A stretch of 64,000 nt of DNA from Ciceribacter thiooxidans (lineage in GTDB: Bacteria; Pseudomonadota; Alphaproteobacteria; Rhizobiales; Rhizobiaceae), in NCBI RefSeq assembly GCF_014126615.1, contig NZ_CP059897.1:62001-126000 (forward strand), given 5' to 3'. The position numbers and the translations under genes were made by a program. Below, piece after piece: positions 1 through 9,403 of the stretch. Below the pieces are notes generated by a model. That model had not been told where the DNA came from. It was given only the letters and a program-made list of their open reading frames with translations, and searched no databases. The number at the start of each line of letters is the position of its first letter. Within the stretch, counting starts at the first letter, position 1.

Positions 1-921
1 CTGCGCGACAGGGTGGAGACGACCGGCATCACCAGGCCGATACCCTACATGATCACCGAATATAACGGCCACATGTACCCGACCAAGCGCTTCGACCAAG
101 AGCAACGCCAGGCCGAGCATGTGACCCGTCACCTTCTGGTGCTCAACGCAGCCGCAGGCGACGGCAACATCGCCGGCTCCACCGGTTGGTGCATGTTCGA
201 CTACAACACCCACAAGGATTTCGGTTCGGGCGACCGCATCTGCTATCACGGCGTCCTCGACATGTACCGCATCCCGAAACTCGCGGCCTATGCCTATGCG
301 AGCCAGGGCGATCCGGCAGACAACGTCGTGCTGCAGCCGGTCACCTTCTGGGCGCGCGGAGAACGCAATATCGGCGGCGTGCTGCCGCTGATCGTCCTCA
401 CCAATTGCGACTATGTCGACGTCAAGTTCGGCGAATGGCCGGCAAAGCGGATCTATCCCGACCGGGAAAATTATCCGCATCTTCCTCACCCGCCGGTCGT
501 CCTCGACCTGCGGACCGTCACGCAGGAGGAATTCGGCTCCTGGGGCCGCGTCTGGCGCGAGGGAACGATCACCGGCTATCTCGACGGCAAGGTGGTCGAG
601 ACGCTGGTTCTGCCTGCCGATCCGGTTCCGACGACCCTGGAGGTCAAGGCGGACGACACGGAGCTCCGCGCCGGTGAAAAGGATGCGGTGCGCGTCGTCG
701 TGCGCGCCCTGGACCAGTGTGGCAACCTGCTTCCCTATTTCGAGGAGCCGGTCTCGCTTGCCCTTTCGGGTCCGGGCCGCATCATCGGCCCCGCGGACCA
801 TACGTTGAAGGGCGGTGCCACCGGGTTCTGGGTAGAAGCCGGCGACGAGCAAGGCAGCATCGAACTTGTCGTCGCGAGCCGCCGCTTCGTCCCTCAATCC
901 GTCACCTTCACCGTCAGCTGA
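1..921 (+). CDS. lacZ: Beta-galactosidase (GH family 2), C-terminal part
   Basis: The frame is open from the first base, so the gene starts outside the window and only about 306 C-terminal residues are seen. The first ~95 residues look like the end of a GH2 TIM barrel (EYNGHMYPTKR, then GWCMFDYNTH), followed by beta-sandwich segments, the last an Ig-like domain ending TFTVS. GH2 enzymes of this kind hydrolyse beta-galactosides in the cytoplasm. The stop lies 9 bases before an ABC ATPase gene of the sugar type, the same order as the end of the Agrobacterium lacEFGZK lactose operon. The family is firm; lactose as the substrate is inferred from that order, and another beta-glycoside is possible. 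Confidence 0.75.
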   Translation: MRDRVETTGITRPIPYMITEYNGHMYPTKRFDQEQRQAEHVTRHLLVLNAAAGDGNIAGSTGWCMFDYNTHKDFGSGDRICYHGVLDMYRIPKLAAYAYASQGDPADNVVLQPVTFWARGERNIGGVLPLIVLTNCDYVDVKFGEWPAKRIYPDRENYPHLPHPPVVLDLRTVTQEEFGSWGRVWREGTITGYLDGKVVETLVLPADPVPTTLEVKADDTELRAGEKDAVRVVVRALDQCGNLLPYFEEPVSLALSGPGRIIGPADHTLKGGATGFWVEAGDEQGSIELVVASRRFVPQSVTFTVS

Positions 922-930
922 GGTCCCGTC

Positions 931-2019
<1,089 letters not shown>

Positions 2020-2439
2020 GTCTCATGTCCGGACCGAAAAAGCAAAACCCACCTCTTTGGGCGGTTCGTTCTCCCGGCCTTGCACGATCGCCATGCCTTT
2101 TGTTCGAGTCGACGGAGTACCCTTCGAATTTGGTCGTTCATCAGGTTTCGCCACATCAACTTCTAGTTTTACGATGACCACGCTCGAGATGACGAAGACA
2201 CCGTTAGAGGTCCAACCAGCCAAGGGAGCAATGCATCTTCCCATTAAAGCGTTTGAGATGTACCATACTCGCGGATGAGAGAGACGGATGCGACTATCGA
2301 GTGCAGTCCTCTGATGCCGGTTCCTGGACCGCACAATTTGGAATGTCGGCGCAACGCTTGATGGGGTTGGGTAGGGATCCCCTGCTTGTAGTCGACTTTT
2401 TCGTTTCCACTCTTCGGCAGGCGAGAAAGGAGACGTTCG
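2020..2439. other. Intergenic, no supported gene
   Basis: 420 bases between lacK and the large unknown gene. Short open frames run through it on both strands but none has a convincing ribosome site or family likeness. The promoter of the downstream locus is expected here; I see no clear operator or terminator. Confidence 0.4.
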
Positions 2440-5400
2440 ATGGCGGCTTCGGCGATCCAATCTCCCATCGGCGATGCGTCGAAGGGCGAGGTGCCCGGCA
2501 GGTACTACATCGTTTCCGGCCGAGTAATCCTGGAAAATGGTACAGGCATCGGCGGATTGATCGTTGAAGCGCTCGACGTGCGAAGAAGCGATGAGCTGGT
2601 CCGGCTGGGGTCGTCTTCGGTCGAGGCTTCGGGTGCTTTCACCATCCCTCTTCCGGTTGAATGCGGGGCCGCCAGCCGCTCGCTCGATCTTCAGTTGCGT
2701 CTCTACGCACCCGACCGCCCGAACGTTCCACGGCAGCAACGGCTGCTGTTTGAGACGGAAGTTCGCGAAAATGCGGCGCCACGAGAATACTTTCTGATCG
2801 AGCTGTCACAAGAGTTACTCGCGAAGGTCAGCGTCACCACACACCAGTCAGAACGGAGGCCCCGGTTGGACGCCGCGGCCGAGCGCCGGCAACGTGCTGC
2901 CATGCGCAAGGCGGAGGAAGAGGTGTTCGACGAACAACTGACCGACATCAAGGCTCGGCGCGACCTGTTCCGCGACAAGGTCGCCCCGGCGCTATCGAAG
3001 GGTCTCTCGACGGTTACACCGGCGGAGCGCACGCGCGGCCGCTTCGCGGCAGCACCGGAAATCATTCCGGACGTGGCCGAAAAGGTGCTGAAGACTGATC
3101 TCGGTGTGCTTTTGGGCAAGCTGGAACCTGAGGTCGGCGAGAAAATGGCGGCAGAGCGCACGGCGCGGCTGGTGCTCACGAAAGAACAAATTGCCAAGCT
3201 CCCCGGCGGCGGCAACCAGGAGGCGCTGTTGACCGAGGCAGAACTCGAGGATCTGCTCGGGATCTCCCTCGACAAACCCGCCTCGATCTTCCGCCGCTTG
3301 CCGGTGGACGACCCATGCCGGCCGAAGACAGAGGCCGAGGCGTGCCTCGCAGATCACGATCAAGGGCATGAGGACGACGAGGAAGAGCCGGCAACCGGCG
3401 GTGTCGGCGCCGAACCACACGAGCCCGAGAACGGGGAGGAAAGCTCGCCCGCCTACGACAGTCGCCGGGCGATCAGCGAATTGATGGAACGGCAAGCCTC
3501 GCCGGAGGACGGCTTGATCTTCGGTCCTGACTCGACAGGCAAGGACCAGTTACTCGAACCCGTCCTAACCGCCGAAGGCGTCTCAAGCGCCCTGGCCAAG
3601 CTAACATTTGCGCCAGGCCCGGCCGAGGTCCCGTCGGTTCATTTCTTCAACGACTTGCAGGTCGCGTTCGAGCCGATCTGGCAGGAGGCGCTAGACGACC
3701 GCTTCTTGAAAGACGCAGAGGCGGCTTATGATAAATTTGTGGAACGCGGCGGTGCGCCGGCCGTCAAGCGTTTTTGGGGGCTATTCTCAGGAATCTTCGA
3801 TGCCAACCTGTTCCTCAACGAGTTGCTCGATATCGGCACAGTTGCCGATACCGGTTATGACGAAGTGTCGAGCGCGGTAATCATCACACGAGAAGAATGG
3901 GCCGCGCTGCCTCAGCCGGCTCGAACGCATCTCAAGCGGATCGCCGGCGAGATTTTGCAGCTGCGTGGCGACATCATCGACAGCATCGACGGCAGCCGCG
4001 ACCTCTTTGACCTGCTGATCGGAAAGTTGACCACGTCGTCGCTGGTCCAGGCGGGCCTAACTCCCTTCCTACGGCCTGAGACGCTGGAGCTTCGCGCCAA
4101 GCTCCAACTCATGAAAGCAGATGCCGATGCTATCGTCTCTTTAGCGAGACGGCTGGTGCTCGAGGCAGAGTCGACTCGGCCGTTCCGCCCGACCCACACC
4201 ATCATTGAAGAGCTGAAGGCCCAGCACAGCCGGGCTTACCCATTCCGCCACTTTGCGGCGAGCCAACAGCACCGAAGCGTCAATTTCGGTGTGCTCGTCA
4301 CGTATAAGCAGGTCTGGACCCTAAAGGCTTACCAGGTAGGCGAACTGGTCAGTGCGATCCCGCTGGCACCCGAGGAGGAACGCAGATATACGCGCCGAAC
4401 GGCCCGCAAGACTCGGCGCGCCATTCAGGAAGTCGAATCGCGCTTTGAGCGCCGCACCGGCGAGACACAGTCAACCTCGCGGGTGGAATCCGAGATTCTC
4501 CAGCGCGCCACAGCCAAGACCAATTTCGCCATGACTTCGACTGGCGCCGTGAGCTACGGCGCCGGTGCGGGCGGCGGCGGCGGCGGCGAGCAGTCCAGCG
4601 GTGGCGGGATGGGGATAAGCGGGTCTAGCACCACTACTTTCAGCCGAGACGTAGAAAAGCACTCGAGTTCGGTCAAAAAGGAGTTCAACGAGGCAATTCG
4701 AAAGGCGACGGAGGAGGTCAAGAACGAGCTGAAGACCGAAATCTCCACCGAGGAAACGTTCGAAGAGGAGGTAACGCAGTCCGGGATCATGAAGAACCCG
4801 AACAACCAGATCGCCTGCACCTACCTGTTCTACAAGCTCGAGCGTCGGATCGGGATCGAGGAAAAGCTCCATGCCTTGCAGTCGGTCGTGTTTGTGGCAA
4901 TGGAGGTGCCCAAACCGAGTGAGATCAACCATACTTGGTTGATCAGGCACGATTGGATCCTAAGTCGGGTATTGCTCGATCCGTCCTATGCGCCGGCATT
5001 GGGCTATGTCTCGACCACATTGATCAGCGATGATGTTGCGCTTCGCGAGATGCGCGAGGCGTTGTTTCGTCAGCGCAAACTGGTCGAGGAACTAAAGCAG
5101 GATCTCGCTGAACGCCGTGCACTTGCTGGGTTGCGTTATGCCGCCCTTCAAAAACAAATCGAACGCACCGCCAAGTCCTCGGAGGGAGGAGGCGGTATTC
5201 TGGGCGATATCGTCGGAGCGGTGGGTGACATCGCAGGAGGCGTGCCTATTGTCGGCGGGCTTGTCGAGGGCGCCCTTGACATGATCACGGGCGAGGGCGA
5301 AGCCAACCAAGCTGATCAGTTGCGCGAGGGTGCAGCCCGCGATGCATACGAGCGTGAGCAACAGGAGGGACAGGATCTTGCGTCACGCGTCCTCGGTGCC

Positions 5401-6306
5401 ATCTCCACGTTGGAATCGATGCAGAACGATTACACCGACCGCCTGTCTCGGCACCTCTCCCAACTCGGCCAGGTGCATCGGCTAATTGACCATGTCTGGC
5501 AGAACATCCTTTATTACATGCAGGCGATCTGGTCGCATATTCCGGACGATCAACTCTTCTTGCAACTCAAGGACGTGCCGGTCCCGGTTTTCCTGAAGGA
5601 TAAGACGAGGCCAATAAGGGTCAATCCCACGGTTCTCGCAGCCGCCACTGACATCGCCGCAGTAGAGACGAGATGGGTCCATGCGACCGGCGGGCTTGGC
5701 GTCAGCAAGCCCCCGATCGAGGAGGCGGACAAGATCAAGACTGTTCCTCTGTCGCAGGTGGCCAACATCTATAAGCGCTTGGGCGCGTGGTGTAACTACC
5801 TCGTTTTCCCAATGGACAAAGCGAACCCACTCACCGATTTCATGATGGAGCCTTACGTCAAGCTTGCAGAAGGAGAATATGGCGTGTCCGATCCCGACCC
5901 GATCGGCAACATGACCCTTGAGGAGTTCGCCGACTATGTGTGTTGCCTGAAAAAGCACTACCAGCACGAAGGCCATCCCGAAACCTTCGACGAGCTAAAG
6001 CCCGAGTTGCGCGAAGCGTTGAAGAAGCTGCTCCAGTCATCCCGGCGGAACGAGGACATTGTTATCCCGTGCGACGACGGGCTCTATATCGAAGTCTTGC
6101 CCGGGACCCATTCAGCGATGGAGCAGTTCAAGCAATTGCATCGCATCATCGACGTGAAGAGTGCCCAGGAGGACCTCAGGATCAAGGGGCTCAACGCTAT
6201 TCGCCGGGCTGAGATGATCATCAAGGACGACCTCGGCGACCCGGACATCGAGGCGGTCAAGAACGTCTACTATCACGGACCCGCGCCGCACGATGGCGAG
6301 GAATGA
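2440..6306 (+). CDS. Very large hypothetical coiled-coil protein, 1288 aa
   Basis: I do not recognise this gene. ATG at 2440 is preceded by GAAAGGAG at good spacing. Residues ~20-115 look like a small beta-sandwich of the transthyretin/carboxypeptidase-regulatory kind (GRVILENGTGIGGLIVEALD), a fold also seen in Tc-toxin and neuraminidase-like proteins. Then come charged helices, an acidic linker at ~300-340, a helical middle, a Gly/Ser-rich stretch at ~705-730, a long charged helical segment (~735-780), a coiled coil at ~868-910, a Gly-rich hydrophobic patch (~915-950) that could insert in or lie on a membrane, and a helical C-terminus. No signal peptide is seen. It lies 54 bases upstream of a toxin-like gene and is probably co-transcribed. 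A role as scaffold, toxin carrier or surface protein is inference only. Confidence 0.85.
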   Translation: MAASAIQSPIGDASKGEVPGRYYIVSGRVILENGTGIGGLIVEALDVRRSDELVRLGSSSVEASGAFTIPLPVECGAASRSLDLQLRLYAPDRPNVPRQQRLLFETEVRENAAPREYFLIELSQELLAKVSVTTHQSERRPRLDAAAERRQRAAMRKAEEEVFDEQLTDIKARRDLFRDKVAPALSKGLSTVTPAERTRGRFAAAPEIIPDVAEKVLKTDLGVLLGKLEPEVGEKMAAERTARLVLTKEQIAKLPGGGNQEALLTEAELEDLLGISLDKPASIFRRLPVDDPCRPKTEAEACLADHDQGHEDDEEEPATGGVGAEPHEPENGEESSPAYDSRRAISELMERQASPEDGLIFGPDSTGKDQLLEPVLTAEGVSSALAKLTFAPGPAEVPSVHFFNDLQVAFEPIWQEALDDRFLKDAEAAYDKFVERGGAPAVKRFWGLFSGIFDANLFLNELLDIGTVADTGYDEVSSAVIITREEWAALPQPARTHLKRIAGEILQLRGDIIDSIDGSRDLFDLLIGKLTTSSLVQAGLTPFLRPETLELRAKLQLMKADADAIVSLARRLVLEAESTRPFRPTHTIIEELKAQHSRAYPFRHFAASQQHRSVNFGVLVTYKQVWTLKAYQVGELVSAIPLAPEEERRYTRRTARKTRRAIQEVESRFERRTGETQSTSRVESEILQRATAKTNFAMTSTGAVSYGAGAGGGGGGEQSSGGGMGISGSSTTTFSRDVEKHSSSVKKEFNEAIRKATEEVKNELKTEISTEETFEEEVTQSGIMKNPNNQIACTYLFYKLERRIGIEEKLHALQSVVFVAMEVPKPSEINHTWLIRHDWILSRVLLDPSYAPALGYVSTTLISDDVALREMREALFRQRKLVEELKQDLAERRALAGLRYAALQKQIERTAKSSEGGGGILGDIVGAVGDIAGGVPIVGGLVEGALDMITGEGEANQADQLREGAARDAYEREQQEGQDLASRVLGAISTLESMQNDYTDRLSRHLSQLGQVHRLIDHVWQNILYYMQAIWSHIPDDQLFLQLKDVPVPVFLKDKTRPIRVNPTVLAAATDIAAVETRWVHATGGLGVSKPPIEEADKIKTVPLSQVANIYKRLGAWCNYLVFPMDKANPLTDFMMEPYVKLAEGEYGVSDPDPIGNMTLEEFADYVCCLKKHYQHEGHPETFDELKPELREALKKLLQSSRRNEDIVIPCDDGLYIEVLPGTHSAMEQFKQLHRIIDVKSAQEDLRIKGLNAIRRAEMIIKDDLGDPDIEAVKNVYYHGPAPHDGEE

Positions 6307-6360
6307 TCCTGGTCAATCGCCATGATCCGTGGTTGGAGGTGCGGATGAAAGCGCTACCCA

Positions 6361-7902
6361 ATGCCAGGCAATGTGTCGAAGAGCACTGAGTGGTCCGCTG
6401 CCTACGCCAAGGCCACGAGCGCGGCTACCTTGCCTTCCGAAAAGGAACTCATACGTCTCCTGGCGCTTCCGATCCATGCAAACGACCGAGCAGGAATCAG
6501 CAAGCGCGTGCATGACTTTCAGACCCTGGTAGCGGGTGCCCCGGGTGGTGACCTGAAGCAGATCGCAGCAAAGCTCGGCGACAGCAAATCCGGCCTCAGT
6601 CGGCTCCTCAAGCTCGAACTGAGTACATCGCTAAGCAATGACCTGCTGACCCGTATACACAATCGAATCGGGCGCAACGACGCTGGGCTCAACTCAGGCG
6701 GGCGCGGTCTCGGTACGTCCTCAGCGCCGAGCCGCGGAGTTCGCAAGGCCCGGCCCGGCGCGGCGGCGCCTCCACCTAAGACAGTCCCGAGGAGGCCTGA
6801 CGTTTCGGTTAGTGTCGGCCCGATCGAGATCGGCGCACCAGTACCCGACGACGCAGGAAATCATCTCATCGTCATCTCCGGGTCGATTCAGGACAAGCCT
6901 GAGGCGATGAGGGTGATCGCCGAGCACCTATCAAAAGAGCTTAGGAAGACGAACGCCAAGGCCAAGGTCGAGACGACGCAATTGCCCGACACCACGGGAA
7001 AGATCCAGCCTACAATCAAGGTCTCCAATGTCGGCGGATACGAGCTCTGGCTTGGGATCGCTGCGGTTCAAGGCACCTACCTTCGCGACCTCAACGCCAA
7101 CACGGTGTCGCAGGAGCGGTACGGCGAGATGCAGGCGGCCAGAGCCTGGGCGGGAGTCTTCCAAAAGCTCGGCAATCTATACAACCCAGTCCCGTTCACG
7201 GAGTTCAACGACCAAGGCTTTGAATTCACCGGATTTAACAGTCCGCTCGATGCGCTTTCGCTGATCAGGGGCGTCAAGGATATTCGCAAGCTCAAGGGGG
7301 AGGGCAAAATCGTCCGTAAAGCACTGGGCGGTCTGGCGGACGTGGCCGTCGACCTCAAGAAGGTCTCCGCTTTGCTGAAGAAGGGCCTCGACGTCAATGC
7401 CTGGGAAAGGGCGATCGGCAAACTCAACGCAGCAGAGACGACTCTTCTCAGAAAAATGGCAGAGGGGCACGCCGAAGTTTTGCAAGCGATCAAGGCCGGG
7501 CAAAGGCAGAAGGCATATAACCTTGTGAAGAAATGGCGAGAGCCGGCTCGGAAACTCTACAACAAAGTGCGGGATCTCTATTGGGAGGATCCCAAGGTCA
7601 GGCAGCAATGGAAAGACGCTGGCGCAGACATGAGCAAGAACGCTCCGACTTTCCTTGTTGAGAAAATCGAAAACGGGAAGAAGACGATTTCGACGCAGGC
7701 CGTCACGCTGGAGCACAAGACGCGGGTGAACGACAACCCCTTCCTCGCAGTTTCCGAAAAGAACCTCGTTAAATCGTTCGGATATGAAAACTCTGTCATC
7801 CTTGAAGACATCCGTCGTATTGAGCGCGGTACCAATACGGTATGGTCGTCCTCGGATGCGATCGAGTTGTTGGTCAGAACGATAGAGCTGGAAACCAAAT
7901 AG
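6361..7902 (+). CDS. Hypothetical protein with nuclease-toxin-like C-terminus, 513 aa
   Basis: ATG at 6361 has GGAGG about 20 bases upstream; in-frame stops rule out a longer start. The N-terminal ~110 residues are helical, followed by a Pro/Arg/Ala-rich linker (~115-150), a mixed alpha/beta middle (~155-300) and a lysine-rich helical part (~300-420). The last ~65 residues hold a spaced pattern, LEH (450-452), NP (459-460), NL (468-469), EN (476-477), then IRRIER, that resembles HNH-like modules at the ends of polymorphic toxins. The nuclease reading is pattern recognition, not proof. The gene follows the 1288-residue protein closely. I see no obvious immunity gene downstream; the next gene is on the other strand. 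Confidence 0.8.
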   Translation: MPGNVSKSTEWSAAYAKATSAATLPSEKELIRLLALPIHANDRAGISKRVHDFQTLVAGAPGGDLKQIAAKLGDSKSGLSRLLKLELSTSLSNDLLTRIHNRIGRNDAGLNSGGRGLGTSSAPSRGVRKARPGAAAPPPKTVPRRPDVSVSVGPIEIGAPVPDDAGNHLIVISGSIQDKPEAMRVIAEHLSKELRKTNAKAKVETTQLPDTTGKIQPTIKVSNVGGYELWLGIAAVQGTYLRDLNANTVSQERYGEMQAARAWAGVFQKLGNLYNPVPFTEFNDQGFEFTGFNSPLDALSLIRGVKDIRKLKGEGKIVRKALGGLADVAVDLKKVSALLKKGLDVNAWERAIGKLNAAETTLLRKMAEGHAEVLQAIKAGQRQKAYNLVKKWREPARKLYNKVRDLYWEDPKVRQQWKDAGADMSKNAPTFLVEKIENGKKTISTQAVTLEHKTRVNDNPFLAVSEKNLVKSFGYENSVILEDIRRIERGTNTVWSSSDAIELLVRTIELETK

Positions 7903-8041
7903 GATATCTTCATTGTGCCTGTACCTGTTTTGCGATCCTCGATGCCGTAAGCGCCGGACTAACTGGTCGTCTTGAACCAAGCACGCTCCGGATGTTCGGC
8001 GTCGTGCTCGAACAGTTCGAGTGGCTCTATACTGGCCGCCA

Positions 8042-9014
8042 TTATGCTTTGAAGCGATCAAACGCGGTAAGCCGCCTAATCGGGGGATCGGCCTCTTCCC
8101 ATCGATAAATTTCCGAGCGCAAATAGCGAAGTTCGTCGTCGAGACTTTCTTCTGCAATCTCAGCCCACCAGGATTTTGGGCGACCATCGCTGCCATCCGA
8201 CCAGCGATATCCACGTGCTTTCAGGTGCTCCTTCATCTCGAATGGACTGTTTTCGGCAAATATTCGGAAACGAGTACGCTGGCTGGCTTGGTAGAGTTCG
8301 GCAAACGGCGTTTGTCCGCCAACGGTACCAGCTCCTGCCAGAACTTTGAGCAGAGCAAAACAATCATCGACTGCTCGATGCCCCTCGTGAAAATAGCCCG
8401 CCTGCCCGATCAAGTATCCAAGCTTGGTTCCTTCGAAGCCACGTGATACCCAATCGATTTCCGAAACCGAGCAGGCCCACGCCTTGCCGTCGAATATGGG
8501 CGAAAAGGCCTCGCAGAATGGCCGATCGAATCCCGCATTGTGGGCGATGACGAGATCGGCGCCGTCAAGGAGTGCGCGCAGTCGACTTAGGTCGATGGTC
8601 TGACCGATCACCATTTCGTCGGTTATGCCGGTCAGGCGCGTGACCTCTTCGGGAATCGGAATGCTCGGCTGCTGGAGCGCCCCGTAGACGCTGATGATAT
8701 CGCCAATATTGCCGAGATCATCGAAGGTGAAGGCAACAGTGCCGATCTCGATGATTTCGTCCTTGCGATGGTTGAGGCCGGTCGTTTCGGTGTCGAGAAC
8801 GACGCCCTTCAGCGGAAACCCCGGGGCGCGCCGTTGCCGTGACTGTCCGGGGCTCAAGCTTTTTCAGGATACGATATCGGCCGGTGGCCTGAAGCTGCCG
8901 AACCATGTCGTCCTCACTCAAGGCAGGAGATGGCTGGCGCTTCGGGAGCAATGAAGTAGTGGCCTTCGCGGAAGCCGCCTCGCGTGAAACAAATAGATCG
9001 AACTGCTGCGTCAC
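8042..9014 (-). pseudogene. DEDDh 3'-5' exonuclease (DnaQ-like), frameshifted
   Basis: Two overlapping frames on the minus strand make one DnaQ-family exonuclease. The first ~55 residues start at GTG 9014 (MTQQFDLFVSREAAS through KKLEPRT); the rest (GVVLDTETTGLNHRKDEIIE to the stop at 8042) is in the next frame. The switch falls in the run CCCCGGGG at 8819-8826, where removing one base rejoins the frames. The catalytic residues are all present after the junction: DTE in exo I, HNAGFD in exo II and HRAVDD in exo III. The protein would degrade single-stranded DNA or RNA 3' ends. A sequencing error is as likely as a true mutation; a downstream start at 8857 would still give a nearly complete catalytic domain. 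Confidence 0.75.
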
Positions 9015-9107
9015 GCGTTTCTCACGCTCACCTCAAAACGAACTCTCCAGACTGCATTGTACGGAAAATCGGTATAAACCATTCGCTCGGACAAATCAGG
9101 AGCAAAC

Positions 9108-9314
9108 ATGGAAACCGTAGAAATCAACAACCGCAGCGACTTCGCCTTATGGGCAATCGAGCGGGCGCGAGAAATCGTAACGTCCGAAGGAGCCGCTTTT
9201 GCGATGGCCGCTCGCGAGATGGACGAGGAGGCGCTTGTGAGTACGGCGACCGCGGTTGGCAAAGCCATCAGTGACGCGATGTTGGAAGTATTTGATGGCC
9301 TGATAGATGAATAG
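9108..9314 (+). CDS. Small hypothetical protein, 68 aa
   Basis: A short acidic, mainly helical protein with no signal peptide, membrane segment or cysteines. It is supported by a good ribosome site (CAGGAGCAAAC before the ATG) and by an even, Ala/Glu-rich amino acid composition typical of real genes. It stands alone between two minus-strand exonuclease genes. I do not recognise the family and suggest no function. Confidence 0.6.
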   Translation: METVEINNRSDFALWAIERAREIVTSEGAAFAMAAREMDEEALVSTATAVGKAISDAMLEVFDGLIDE

Positions 9315-9403
9315 CGCTGGGTGTGCGAGCCAAACGCAAGCGAACGCCTTCAATCCCTTTTGTTCAGCAAACCTTGTTTGCGGCCTAAGAGAAGAGACAA
9401 GCG

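Noticed and set aside
2023..2241. Minus-strand frame with a protein-like stretch downstream of lacK
   Set aside because: No convincing start or ribosome site, no motif, and it is part of a longer frame that crosses into the large gene; likely chance.
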